A DNA stretch of 64,000 nucleotides, taken from positions 1 through 64,000 of the forward strand of contig DIVG01000026.1 of the NCBI GenBank assembly GCA_002422425.1. The letters are read 5' to 3'. Source of the stretch: Akkermansiaceae bacterium UBA6138 (GTDB lineage Bacteria > Verrucomicrobiota > Verrucomicrobiia > Verrucomicrobiales > DEV007). Both the position numbers and the translations under genes were made by a program. The notes below the pieces were generated by a model. It did no database searches. It saw only the letters and a program-made list of their open reading frames with translations, and had not been told where the DNA came from. Shown piece after piece: positions 34,059 to 43,500 of this stretch (the stretch's first letter is position 1; every line of letters begins with the position of its first letter).

Positions 34059-34733
34059 TTACTTTAAGAAAGAATCTTCCGAGAGATTCTGGAAATCGAA
34101 CTTGAGTTCGGAAGTGAGCTTATCGATCTCCGAAGTCGCGAAATTCTGGCATTCTCGATAAAGTGTTTCGACCTTCATTTTAATTGAGGGGCGAGCATTC
34201 GATGTCCAATTCGTGAATCTGTGATATGGCTCCTGGAACGTCAGAATTCGATTTCGCGCAGCACCCATTGATGTGGCCCTCGAATGATCATCGGGAATAA
34301 CTGAAGCCCAGTAGGCGCAGCTCTTACAACCCGGTGAGCACATAGTTCCGTCGTGAGACAGAAAAGATTCCCATCCGCTTTGGGCGAGGGAAAGAGAGGG
34401 GTTCTGATCGTCTCTGCGTTTTTCGGTATTGCAGCGTCGACAGGCCATGGCGACATTTCCCGGTGTATGAAGTCCCGCACGGAATCGGTTCATCCCCTCC
34501 AAATGCTCGACAGCTACCCGATCAGGTTCCAGGGCGCGGTCACAGTAAATGCAACGATTGCCGAATTGTTGAGTCACTGATTCACGATACTTCACGTCGG
34601 AAACGGTCAACCCGCCCGCAATGCATGCCTTGCGGCTCACTTCGTGCAGAAACATGCTCACAAGCTTGTTGGCGACATCAGACTTCGCGCGTCCGGTGGC
34701 GTTTTTAAGCGCCCGAGAGGAATCAAAGTCCAT
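34059..34733 (-). CDS. HNH endonuclease domain protein
   Basis: A 224-residue protein from the ATG at 34733, which sits one base after the stop of the XRE gene. The HNH core is clear: CIYC (Cys61, Cys64), VEHLEG (His77 as the metal/base residue), GNVAMACRRCNTEKR (Asn93, Cys98, Cys101, Asn102). The four cysteines form the structural zinc site usual in such nucleases. A further CxxxCxxC-like cluster follows (MCSPGCKSC). The N-terminal 55 residues and the C-terminal helices have no recognised domain. Because the NaeI-like partner appears catalytically dead, this protein is the best candidate for nuclease activity in the unit. An in-frame ATG at 34790 would overlap the XRE gene and is less likely. 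Confidence 0.85.
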   Translation of the reverse strand: MDFDSSRALKNATGRAKSDVANKLVSMFLHEVSRKACIAGGLTVSDVKYRESVTQQFGNRCIYCDRALEPDRVAVEHLEGMNRFRAGLHTPGNVAMACRRCNTEKRRDDQNPSLSLAQSGWESFLSHDGTMCSPGCKSCAYWASVIPDDHSRATSMGAARNRILTFQEPYHRFTNWTSNARPSIKMKVETLYRECQNFATSEIDKLTSELKFDFQNLSEDSFLK

Positions 34734-34734
34734 G

Positions 34735-35022
34735 TCACTTCGATCCCGAGGGCCCTCCGGTCTCCTGCAAACCCAGCAGCCATCGGACATCCACCTTCAG
34801 AGCCACGGCTAAAGCGACCAGCTCAAAATCATAGACATGCCGCAGACCGAGTTCAATTTTAGTAATCGCCGGTCGGTCGATGGATAAATCGAGCGCGGCA
34901 AGTCGCCCTGATAGCTGATCTTGCGTTAAACGGCCTCGAAAATGTTCACGCGCATACCGGATTCGGGATCCAACAATGTTCTTTTTCCCCTCCTGCTTTT
35001 TTCCCTCATTGTCTCCAATCAT
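34735..35022 (-). CDS. XRE-family helix-turn-helix regulator (controller-like)
   Basis: A 95-residue DNA-binding protein. The helix-turn-helix spans about residues 32-60: LTQDQLSGRLAALDLSIDRP then AITKIELGLRHV, followed by DFELVALAVALKVDVRWLLG, the standard XRE tail. Size and architecture resemble controller (C) proteins of restriction-modification systems. It is the first gene of the three-gene unit and is followed after one base by the HNH gene. A perfect inverted repeat 29 bases upstream (separate entry) is a likely operator. A TTG just before the ATG was rejected as start. Confidence 0.85.
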   Translation of the reverse strand: MIGDNEGKKQEGKKNIVGSRIRYAREHFRGRLTQDQLSGRLAALDLSIDRPAITKIELGLRHVYDFELVALAVALKVDVRWLLGLQETGGPSGSK

Positions 35023-35050
35023 CAACGGGGACGCTAGCAGGGCGCGAAGT

Positions 35051-35079
35051 CCAAAATGTTCTACTTTGGAACATTTTGG
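35051..35079. promoter_or_regulatory. Perfect 11-bp inverted repeat, likely operator of the XRE gene
   Basis: CCAAAATGTTC (35051-35061) and GAACATTTTGG (35069-35079) are exact reverse complements separated by TACTTTG. The site lies 29-57 bases upstream of the regulator start, in an AT-rich patch. On the minus strand CTGACA is followed 17 bases later by CAAAAT, so the repeat may overlap the -10 box. Typical of controller-protein operators; binding is inferred. Confidence 0.6.
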
Positions 35080-35120
35080 AAGAATTCTGAAAATTTGTCA
35101 GGTCACGCTGGAACCTGATC

Positions 35121-36293
35121 TCACGCAATCCGCACGCTGCGTTTTTTATCCACTTTCAAAACCTGTCCGCTCGCCCAGGCGGGTTCGGCTTTGGGGTCGG
35201 TGAGCTTTTCCCCGTCGATCTGCACGCTGCCCTGCTGGATGAGGCGGCGCACGTCGGAGCCGGATTTGGGGCTGCTGAAAATGGTCTCGTAGACTTCGGT
35301 AACGACTCCGACGAGGTCGCGTCTGGCGCCCGGGGAAAATTCGGGCAACTCGACCGCGTCGAGGTCTTTGCGGCTGAACATCGCCTCCCAGTTGTCGCGG
35401 GCGGCGGCGGCTTCGTCGCTCGTGTGGTAGCGGGCCACGAGGGCGGCGGCGAGGGATTTTTTCGCCTCCATCGGGTGGATCGTGGAGTCAACCTCCTCAC
35501 CCATGAGGAGGAGCGAGTAGCGAGCCATGAGCTCGTCCGAAATGCTCATGAGCTTGCCGAACATCTCGCCGGGCGCTTCGGAGATGCCGACGTAGTTATT
35601 GAGGCTCTTGCTCATTTTCTGAACGCCATCGAGGCCTTCGAGAATGGGCAGGCACATCACGACCTGGGGTTCCATGCCCTCGTTCTTCTGCATGTCGCGG
35701 CCGACGAGGATGTTAAAAAGCTGATCGGTCCCGCCGAGCTCGACATCGGCACGGACTTCGACGGAGTCCCAGCCCTGCACGATGGGATACTGGATCTCGT
35801 GAAGGCGGACTTCCTGATCGTTCGCGATGCGGCTTTTGAAATCCTCGCGCTGGAGCATCTGCTGCATCGTGACGCGGGCGTTGAGCTGGATCACGTCGGA
35901 GAATGACATTTTATTGAACCACTCGCCGTTGAAGACGACTTCGGTTTTTTCCCTGTCGAGGATGCGGAAGGCCTGCTCCGTGTAGGTCTCCGCATTGGAG
36001 AGAATGGCCTCGCGGGAGAGCGGCGGGCGTGTTTTCGAGCGTCCTGTGGGGTCGCCGATCTGGGCGGTAAAGTCGCCGATGATGAGGACGGCCTGGTGCC
36101 CGAGCTCCTGGAACTGGCGCAGCTTTTCGAGGACGACGCTGTGGCCGAGATGGAGGTCGGGCGAGGTCGGATCGACACCGAGCTTGGCCCGCAGGGGCGT
36201 GCCGCGCTCGAGTTTTTTCAGCAGCTCTTTTTCGCTGATAATCTGGGCGGTTCCACGGGTGAGGAGCTGGAGCTGTTCGGCGGGTGATTTCAT
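35121..36293 (-). CDS. tyrS: Tyrosyl-tRNA synthetase
   Basis: Attaches tyrosine to tRNA-Tyr. The 390-residue product begins at the ATG at 36293; the 47 codons upstream are open but show no conservation. HIGH is present as HLGHS, KMSKS as QKMSKSLNNYVG, and the C-terminal S4 RNA-binding domain as RRLIQQGSVQIDGEKLTDP. The catalytic core includes GDFTAQIGDPTGRS and VELGGTDQLFNIL. It has the layout of the class with HLGHS and KMSKS seen in many Gram-negative species. The stop lies 98 bases before the XRE gene, so the two could share some transcripts, although the XRE gene has its own candidate promoter. Confidence 0.96.
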   Translation of the reverse strand: MKSPAEQLQLLTRGTAQIISEKELLKKLERGTPLRAKLGVDPTSPDLHLGHSVVLEKLRQFQELGHQAVLIIGDFTAQIGDPTGRSKTRPPLSREAILSNAETYTEQAFRILDREKTEVVFNGEWFNKMSFSDVIQLNARVTMQQMLQREDFKSRIANDQEVRLHEIQYPIVQGWDSVEVRADVELGGTDQLFNILVGRDMQKNEGMEPQVVMCLPILEGLDGVQKMSKSLNNYVGISEAPGEMFGKLMSISDELMARYSLLLMGEEVDSTIHPMEAKKSLAAALVARYHTSDEAAAARDNWEAMFSRKDLDAVELPEFSPGARRDLVGVVTEVYETIFSSPKSGSDVRRLIQQGSVQIDGEKLTDPKAEPAWASGQVLKVDKKRSVRIA

Positions 36294-36393
36294 GGCCTGG
36301 CAAAAAGGGGGCAAAAGGGTCGGCAAGGAACATGGCGCGACGCGATTGATCAAGCCGTAGTTTGGAAGCGCGGGATCGGGCGGTGACCCGGGG

Positions 36394-37326
36394 TCATCCC
36401 TTTTCCTCATCTGCGGCAGCGACTTCCGGCTCAAGGGGAACGCCGAACTTCTGACGATAGACGGCGGGGGCGATGTCGAAGACGGCTTCGAACTCGTTCC
36501 CGAACTCCGATGTTGACGGGAAGCCGAGGTCTTTCGAGAGGCGGCGCGGCTCCTCTTGACCGTCGAGAAGCCGGCAGGCGGCGTGAAAAACGCGGCGACG
36601 CTGTGCGTAGCTGGACATACTCATGCCTGTAAGATCCTCAAAAGCCTTTTCAACAGCACCTTTCCCAAATCCACTGCGGGATATCTTTGCCGCCTCGAAA
36701 GATTCACCCCGGACGATGCAGGACTCGATCTGATCGAGGGCCTGTTTTGCCTCGGGCAGCACCTCAACCTCGGAAACACCGCGCCAGAAACGATGGTGCT
36801 CGTCAGCAAGAAGCATCAATAACTTAAGCACAACAACGCGAGTGACCGGCTCTAACTGCCGTTTGTCCCTGAGAAGATCCCGCAGGTATTCCAGTTCGGC
36901 ACGAATGCGCGCGGACCCCTCACCGCAGGTTGTGAAGACATGGAAATCTCCCTCGCGGGGACACCGGAACCAGGACTGATCAAAAAAGAGCAAAAGCACT
37001 TTCGGGGAGTTCGCGATGGTCCCGTATTCACTCGTGAGCCACTCGGGGAGAAAACGCACACGGGCAAGAACGACCTCTTCGGGTTGTCTGACGGTATGGC
37101 GATTCCCGGGATTAACCATCATGGCCGCGCCCTCACGAATCGCCTGGGAGCCGGCGTCCGTTTCGTGGAGGAAATTGCCCTGCTGCACAAAAAAGATCTC
37201 GGGGAAATTCGTTGCGGGGAACTCGTAATCATCGATGAGCCGGAAATGAGTGAGACGCACCGGCCACCGCCCCGAGTTCTCGATGCGGTTCTCCCCTATT
37301 CCCGATTTTTTTAAAAACAAAGCCAT
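36394..37326 (-). CDS. AraC-family transcriptional regulator
   Basis: A 310-residue regulator from the ATG at 37326. The N-terminal part (about 1-150) has a cupin-like sugar- or ligand-sensing character: PEIFFVQQGNFLHETDAGSQ, REGAAMMVNPGNRHTVRQPE. The C-terminal AraC domain with two helix-turn-helix motifs spans about residues 205-300: FEAAKISRSGFGKGAVEKAF (first helix-turn-helix) and RLSKDLGFPSTSEFGNEFEA (second). Target genes and ligand are unknown. It lies 16 bases after truA on the same strand. In-frame sequence upstream of this start lies within truA. Confidence 0.85.
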   Translation of the reverse strand: MALFLKKSGIGENRIENSGRWPVRLTHFRLIDDYEFPATNFPEIFFVQQGNFLHETDAGSQAIREGAAMMVNPGNRHTVRQPEEVVLARVRFLPEWLTSEYGTIANSPKVLLLFFDQSWFRCPREGDFHVFTTCGEGSARIRAELEYLRDLLRDKRQLEPVTRVVVLKLLMLLADEHHRFWRGVSEVEVLPEAKQALDQIESCIVRGESFEAAKISRSGFGKGAVEKAFEDLTGMSMSSYAQRRRVFHAACRLLDGQEEPRRLSKDLGFPSTSEFGNEFEAVFDIAPAVYRQKFGVPLEPEVAAADEEKG

Positions 37327-37342
37327 GGCAACAGTCGCGCGA

Positions 37343-38125
37343 TCAGAATATCTCGAACTCTTCAGGGTAATGCACACCGACTAGGATCAGCCCGGCGGCG
37401 GGTGCGCAGTAAGGCGCTCTAGCTTCTCCGGCAGGCCCTTTCAGCAAACGGCTTATTTCGCCGACGGAGATTCTACCTTTCACGCAGTAGACAGCCGATC
37501 CGACAAGAAAACGGACCATCTTGTAAAGAAAACCATTTCCGCAGAATTCAAGAATTAACGATTCGCTATCCGTCGCCGTAACCCCAGCCAGCGTGATCGT
37601 CCTGACATTGTCGCGGCCCTCGTCCCTGCCGTCGTGGCGCTTCGCGCAAAAAGCCCCGAAATCGTGAGTGCCTTCGTAGAGTCGAAGCACGTCCGTCAGA
37701 TCCCTGACCGGACCGAGATCCCGCTGGTGCCAGGCAAGACCGTAACGGAGGGGGGGAAGAACGTCGCCGGTGGCGATCTCGTATCGGTAGGTTTTGGCGA
37801 GGGCGGAAAAACGGGCGTGAAAGCGCGGATCAATCGCTCCACACCGCATCGCGCGGATCGCGGGTGGCAACTTTGTATTGAGGGCGCGCTGCCACGCTCC
37901 ACCGTCCATACGCCAGTCGGCTGGGGCGTCGAAATGGGCGACTTGGCCGAGAGCGGAGACCCCCGCGTCAGTGCGGCCCGATCCCTGCACACCGGTGACG
38001 GCGGGGCAGATGGCGGCGAGAGCCCGCTCGACGACATCCTGCACGGCATTGTCCGTCGCCTGGCTCTGCCACCCCGAAAAACAGCGGCCGTCATAGGCAA
38101 GATCGAGCCGGAACCGGCAGGGCAT
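37343..38125 (-). CDS. truA: tRNA pseudouridine(38-40) synthase TruA
   Basis: Converts uridines 38-40 of many tRNAs to pseudouridine. The 260-residue product starts at the ATG at 38125, preceded by a good GGAGGA sequence ten bases upstream, and begins MPCRFRLDLAYDGRCFSGWQ, canonical for TruA. The catalytic Asp lies in GSGRTDAGVSALGQ. Other family motifs include KTYRYEIATG, GTHDFGAFC and FLYKMVRFLVG. Earlier in-frame starts (TTG 38146, ATG 38143) are possible. It is divergent from the M23 peptidase gene. Confidence 0.95.
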   Translation of the reverse strand: MPCRFRLDLAYDGRCFSGWQSQATDNAVQDVVERALAAICPAVTGVQGSGRTDAGVSALGQVAHFDAPADWRMDGGAWQRALNTKLPPAIRAMRCGAIDPRFHARFSALAKTYRYEIATGDVLPPLRYGLAWHQRDLGPVRDLTDVLRLYEGTHDFGAFCAKRHDGRDEGRDNVRTITLAGVTATDSESLILEFCGNGFLYKMVRFLVGSAVYCVKGRISVGEISRLLKGPAGEARAPYCAPAAGLILVGVHYPEEFEIF

Positions 38126-38222
38126 TGTGGTTTCTTCCTCCATCAAAGGGGTCCGTCACTGTAACGCCATTTTTGCGGTCTGCCGTTGCCAAATCGCCGC
38201 ACGGGCCTTCTATTCCAAAGAA

Positions 38223-39032
38223 TTGAGAACGAACCCCTACTTTGATCTCCGCGCGCACCTCAGGGAACTGAATCGATTTGTTTTTCCGCTGTTTTTTGTC
38301 CTGTGTGCAATCGTAATGCTGATCTTTATCGCGCTTCGGACGGGCAAAGAGGGGCCTAAAACGGCCCGTGAAGGCGTCGAGCCGACCCGGAACGGCCTGC
38401 TCCGTGCGACGGAAATGGCGCTCTTTGATCCTGCCTTTGCCGTGCTCTCACCCATCGAAATGGTTCTCGTCCCGGCGGGGACAAATTTCGACTTTCCCGT
38501 TGGCAGCGAGCACGGGGCCCTGACCTACAACGCTCAGCCCTTTGGGCAAAATCGCCACCTCGGCGAAGATTTTAACGGCATCGGAGGAAAAAATTCCGAT
38601 CTTGGCGATCCGGTTTTTGCGGTGGCGGAGGGACGCGTGGTCCATGCGGGAGCGCCTTCTCCGGGCTGGGGCAATGTCGTGGTCGTTCTCCATGAGACGA
38701 AAGAAGGAAAAATGGTCGAAAGTGTTTACGGGCACCTCGACGTGATCCGGGTCCCTGTGGGCCGCCTCGTCCGCCGAGGGGAACTCATCGGAACAATCGG
38801 TTCCGCGAAGGACCGTTACCTCGCGCACCTCCATTTCGAACTTCGCACCGCTTCCACCCTCGACACCGGGGTCGGCTACGGCGACACGGCCCAGGGGCGC
38901 CTCGATGGCGAAAAGACCCTCATTTCCTGGAGAAATCGTCGCGACGACCAGCTCGCTGCCCCCCCCGCCGGTGAACCCCTCCCTCCTCCGGCGATGAGCC
39001 TGGGAATTGAGGAGGAGAGAAACATTCCCTAA
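38223..39032 (+). CDS. M23-family (LytM-type) zinc peptidase, membrane anchored
   Basis: A peptidoglycan-type endopeptidase. One transmembrane helix near the N-terminus (VFPLFFVLCAIVMLIFIAL) anchors it in the inner membrane with the catalytic part in the periplasm. The peptidase domain has the zinc ligands HLGED and the HLHFEL motif, with YGHLD between, as in active LytM enzymes. The start is uncertain: a TTG at 38223 gives 269 residues; a GTG at 38127 gives 301 residues with an unlikely Cys-rich leader, and it abuts the truA start. Substrates are probably peptide cross-links of the cell wall. The C-terminal 40 residues are Pro-rich. Confidence 0.85.
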   Translation: MRTNPYFDLRAHLRELNRFVFPLFFVLCAIVMLIFIALRTGKEGPKTAREGVEPTRNGLLRATEMALFDPAFAVLSPIEMVLVPAGTNFDFPVGSEHGALTYNAQPFGQNRHLGEDFNGIGGKNSDLGDPVFAVAEGRVVHAGAPSPGWGNVVVVLHETKEGKMVESVYGHLDVIRVPVGRLVRRGELIGTIGSAKDRYLAHLHFELRTASTLDTGVGYGDTAQGRLDGEKTLISWRNRRDDQLAAPPAGEPLPPPAMSLGIEEERNIP

Positions 39033-39225
39033 AGACGGTCAGCGACTGCTTCGCACGGATGTTCCATCCATGGCGACAGATCCCCGGTTCAAAATGTGAG
39101 GCAAGAAGTCGAGGATTTCGACCGCTCCGGGCGTTTATTCCCAGCTACGCACACGCCGCTTTTATTCAAAAGAGAGCGGTCGAGGATCAAGACAATCCGT
39201 GCCCCTCTCTGCTACTCTCAGCAGC

Positions 39226-40521
39226 ATGAAACGGGAAAACGGCAGCACGGTCATCTTCAATGGACAACTCATCGACGGCACCGGCGCGGCGGCGGTCCCG
39301 GACGGGCTGGTCCTCGTCACGGACGGTCGCATCGCCTACGCGGGACCGGCGGCAGGAGCACCGCCGCTACCTCACGGAGTCTCCCGCCTCGATGCGCTGG
39401 GCGGCACGATCCTGCCCGGACTGGTCGAGGCGCACTTCCATGCGACCTATTTCAACATCCGCACCCTCGAGGACCTCGACATCAAATACCCGGTCGAGTA
39501 TGTCTCCATCCTCGCCTCCGTAAATTGCCGTCTCGCGCTCGAGTGCGGCTACACCGCAGCGCGTTCGGGAGGATGTCTCTTTAACGTCGACGTCTGGCTC
39601 CGCAAGGCGATCGAGAGCGATCTCATCCCCGGTCCGCGTCTCGCGACGTCGGGGCGGGAGATCTGCTCGGCGGGCGGGCTCATGGATTGGAATCCCGAGT
39701 TCCGCAAGATCGGGATGGAAGGGCTCGTTTTTATTATTAACGGCACCGACGACGCGCGCAAGGCGGTGCGGGCGCTTGTGAAGGACGGCATCGAATGGGT
39801 CAAGACCTACCCGACCGGGGACGCCGCCGCGCCCGATGTGAACGATCATCATACGCTCTGCATGACCTTCGACGAGATGCACGCGGTCGTGCAGACGGCG
39901 CACAATCACGGGCTCAAGGTAACCGGGCACTGCCGCGCCACCGAAGGCATCAAGAACGCGCTCCGCGCCGGCTATGACGCCATCGAACACGGGACTTTCA
40001 TGGATGACGAAGCCATGGAGCTGTTGCTGGCCCGCGATGTCCCCGTCGTGCCCGCCCTCTACTTTGAAAAAGCCAGCGTCATCCACGGGCCCGAGTTCGG
40101 GCTCTCCCAGCGCGTCATCGACGGGCATCAGGAAACCCTCGACGGAGGGGCTGCGAGCGCTCTGCGCATCCTGCGCGCGGGCGGCCGCATCGGGATGGGC
40201 GGCGACTATGGTTTTGGATGGAATCCCCACGGGGACTACGCAAAGGAGCTCACCTTTTTCACGAAAGAGGTCGGTTTTACTCCGATCGAAACGATCAGGT
40301 GCGCGACCAAAACCGGGGCCGAGATCATGGGCCGCGGCGACGAGTTCGGCACCCTCGAAGTCGGCAAACTCGCCGACGTGCTCGTGATCGACGGGGACGT
40401 CATCGAGGACATCAGTCTTCTGGAAGACCGGCGTAATATCCTCGCGGTCATGCAGGGCGGCATGGTAAAAGCCGGACGCCTCGCTCCCCGCGTCGAGACG
40501 ACGGTGACAGTGAATGGATGA
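39226..40521 (+). CDS. Amidohydrolase-family metal-dependent hydrolase
   Basis: A 431-residue member of the amidohydrolase superfamily from the ATG at 39226. A full set of likely metal ligands is visible: HxH in EAHFHAT, a Lys in WVKTYPTG that may be carboxylated, His in VTGHCRA and IEHGTF, and Asp in GMGGDYGF. The layout resembles imidazolonepropionase-like or prolidase-like enzymes that are common in bacteria. The substrate is not evident. The small N-terminal beta domain is typical. It is followed after 36 bases by the large chimeric secreted protein gene, so both may be in one operon. No signal peptide is visible, so it should be cytoplasmic. Confidence 0.88.
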   Translation: MKRENGSTVIFNGQLIDGTGAAAVPDGLVLVTDGRIAYAGPAAGAPPLPHGVSRLDALGGTILPGLVEAHFHATYFNIRTLEDLDIKYPVEYVSILASVNCRLALECGYTAARSGGCLFNVDVWLRKAIESDLIPGPRLATSGREICSAGGLMDWNPEFRKIGMEGLVFIINGTDDARKAVRALVKDGIEWVKTYPTGDAAAPDVNDHHTLCMTFDEMHAVVQTAHNHGLKVTGHCRATEGIKNALRAGYDAIEHGTFMDDEAMELLLARDVPVVPALYFEKASVIHGPEFGLSQRVIDGHQETLDGGAASALRILRAGGRIGMGGDYGFGWNPHGDYAKELTFFTKEVGFTPIETIRCATKTGAEIMGRGDEFGTLEVGKLADVLVIDGDVIEDISLLEDRRNILAVMQGGMVKAGRLAPRVETTVTVNG

Positions 40522-40557
40522 AGGGCCCGGCAATCCACACCCCTCCCGAACTTCCCC

Positions 40558-43500
40558 ATGAAAACAAAACTTACCCTTTTCCTCCTCATCTCCCTCCTCG
40601 CTCCCGCGCTTCGACTCGAGGGAGCCGATCTCTTCGAAAAACCCAACCTCGCGGCCTGGTGCATCGTCCCCTTCGATGCGCAGAAGCGCTCCCCCGAGGC
40701 CCGGGCGGAGATGGTCGCGAAGATGGGTCTCAAGAAGATCGCCTATGACTGGCGGCAGGAGCATGTCGCGGAGTTCGAGCGCGAGATCCTCGCCTATCAG
40801 AAACACGGGATCGAGTTCTTCGCGTTCTGGGGCCAGCATGACGAGGCCTTCGCCCTTTTCAAAAAATACAATCTGAGCCCGCAGCTCTGGATCATGATGA
40901 AAGAACAGGGCGCAACACAGGAGGAAAAAATCAAAAACGCCGCAGAGGGTCTTCTCCCCATTCTCGAAAAGGCAAAGGCCATCGGCAGCCAAGTCGGCAT
41001 CTACAACCACGGCGGCTGGGCCGGCGAGCCGGAGAACCTGGCCGCCGTCTGCGACTACCTGAAAAAGACCCACGGCACGGAAAACGTCGGCATCGTCTAC
41101 AACCTTCACCACGCGCACAGCCATCTCGATCGGCTCCCCGCGGCGATCGAGCTGATGAAACCTCATCTGCTCTGTTTCAACCTCAACGGCATGGATATCG
41201 AGGGCGACAAAAAGGGCCGCAAGATCCTCCCGCTCGGTGTCGGCACCGAGGACGTGAAAGTCCTCCGCCAGATCCGGGCGAGCGGCTACAGCGGACCCGT
41301 CGGCATTCTCAATCACACGGACGAAGACGCCGAAGGCCGCCTCCTCGACAATCTCGACGGACTGCACTGGCTCCTTCCCCAGCTCGACGACGCTCCGCCT
41401 GCGGCAAAACCGAAATACCGCACCTGGAACGAGGCGAAGCCGAAGACGCCATCCGCCGCTCCCGTCGCGGCGACCAAAGCCGAACCGGTCCCGTCTCTCA
41501 GTGAAGAATTCGGCATGGCCCTCTCCGGCGGGCTCCTCGTCGATGGAAAGGGCGAATATCACACCCTTCCTTTCACGATCGAGTGCCGCGCCAGGCTTGA
41601 GAGCAAAGACCGTTTTAACATCCTCGTCGCCTGCAACCCCAAGTCCGCGAGCACCCACTGGGAGCTCTACACCCACGCCGGACGCGGCACCCTCGCCCTC
41701 TACCTGCCGGGGCGCGGAGGCGACTACGATTCGGGCGTGAACATCTGCGATGGTCAGTGGCACAACCTCGTCGCCAGTGTCAGTGAAGAAATGGTCACCC
41801 TCTGGATCGACGGAAAGATCGTTCTCGAAAAACCGACCGCTCCCGCCGATCCGGTGCGCCACGCCAATGTCGAGTCACTCGCCTTCGGTCGTCTTGTCGA
41901 GGGCACGATCGGCTGCGACGGCATCATCGACGACGTGCGCCTCTCCCGAGGTGTCATGAAACCGCGCCCCGGCAACGCGCCGCGTCTGCGCATGGACAAC
42001 ACCCTCGGGCTCTGGTCCTTCGACGATCTCGAATCCGTTGCTCCCGCCGTCAAGGCTCCCGAGCCTGCTCCCTTCACCCCCGATCTCCCGCCCTTTAGCA
42101 AGGCGGACAACGAGCACTGGGAGGAGTTCGTCAACCGCGAGCGCGTCTTCGACTACTACGGCAAGCAGGCGCTGCACTTCATGAAACAAAAGCCGCTCCC
42201 CGAACTCATCCCCGCCTTTCCCGGGATGGATGGTGGCCAGCAGGGGCACTGGGGCAATCAGAACGACCAGGTCACCTGGAAAGACGGACGCTGGGCCGCG
42301 AGTGATCTCGGGAGCCTGTTCTGCGGTGTCTTCAAAGGCGGCGGCATCACCGTGCCGAAGGGCATCTGCGTGCGGTTCGATGACAAAGCGGCCGTTTTTG
42401 ATCCGGAACGCATGGCATGGCGTCTCGAATGGACGGGCGGATTTCTCAAGCTCAACGAGAACCGTCACGGTTTTATGTCCGGCGCTCCCATGGATGGCCA
42501 AATCATCTCAAAGGAGGAAAAGAAGCTCGCCGGCACCTTTCGCGGATTGTTCCGCCGGGGTAAAGAAGTGACCATCATCACCAGCGAGACTCCGCTGCCC
42601 GCGCCCGCCGCCGCGCAATGGCCGCAGTGGCTCGAGACAAAGGGCGAGCTCGGCACGCAGACTCCCTTCGCGGCCGACCGCCTCACGATCCCCTTCGACA
42701 ATCCCTACGGAACCCTTTTCTTCATCACCGCCCACGATTTCTTCAGTGACGGCACCGCTGCCATCGCCACGATGACCGGCGAGGTCTGGCTCGTGAAGGG
42801 CATAGACGAAAAGCTTGAAACCCTGCGCTGGAAACGCTTCGCGACCGGTCTGCACCAGCCACTCGGGGTCAAGGTCGTGAACGATCAACTCCACGTCCTC
42901 GGCCGCGACCAGATCACCCACCTGCACGATCTCAACGGCGATGACGAAGCCGACTTTTACGAGCGTGTCACCAACCTCATGCAGACCTCTCCCGGCGGGC
43001 ACGACTTCATCGTCGGACTCGAGAGCGATGCCGAGGGGCGCTGGCATTTTGCCTCGGGTAATCAGGGTATTTGTCGCGTGACGGGAAATGACCAGCTCGA
43101 AGTCCTCGCGACCGGTTTCCGCAATCCCAACGGGCTCGGCATTTCCCCCGACGGACGTTTCATCACCACGAGCGTGCAGGAAGGCGACTGGACCCCCGCG
43201 ACGAGCATCTGCCAGATCGAACTCGGCAAAAACGAGGGTGCCCACTTCGGGGCCGGCGGTCCGAAGGATGGCGGCACGCCCGAGCCCGTCCTCATGTATC
43301 TGCCCCGCGGTGAGGACAACAGCGGAAGCAGCCAGGCCTTCATCACCGGTGAACCATGGGCAGCGCTCCAGGGCGACGGCAACCTCGTCCATCTTTCCTC
43401 CGGCGGCGGCAGCGCGTGGCTCGTGATGCGGCAAAACGTCAAAGACCTCTGGCAGGGCGCGGCGGTGCGTATCACCGGCAATTTTGACTCCGGCCCGCAG

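Noticed and set aside
39367..41862. Very long open frame (831 codons) on the minus strand
   Set aside because: It lies opposite the amidohydrolase and the chimeric protein genes, both with clear motifs; its translation shows no domain and repeats of acidic/His-rich shadow sequence typical of GC-rich antisense frames.
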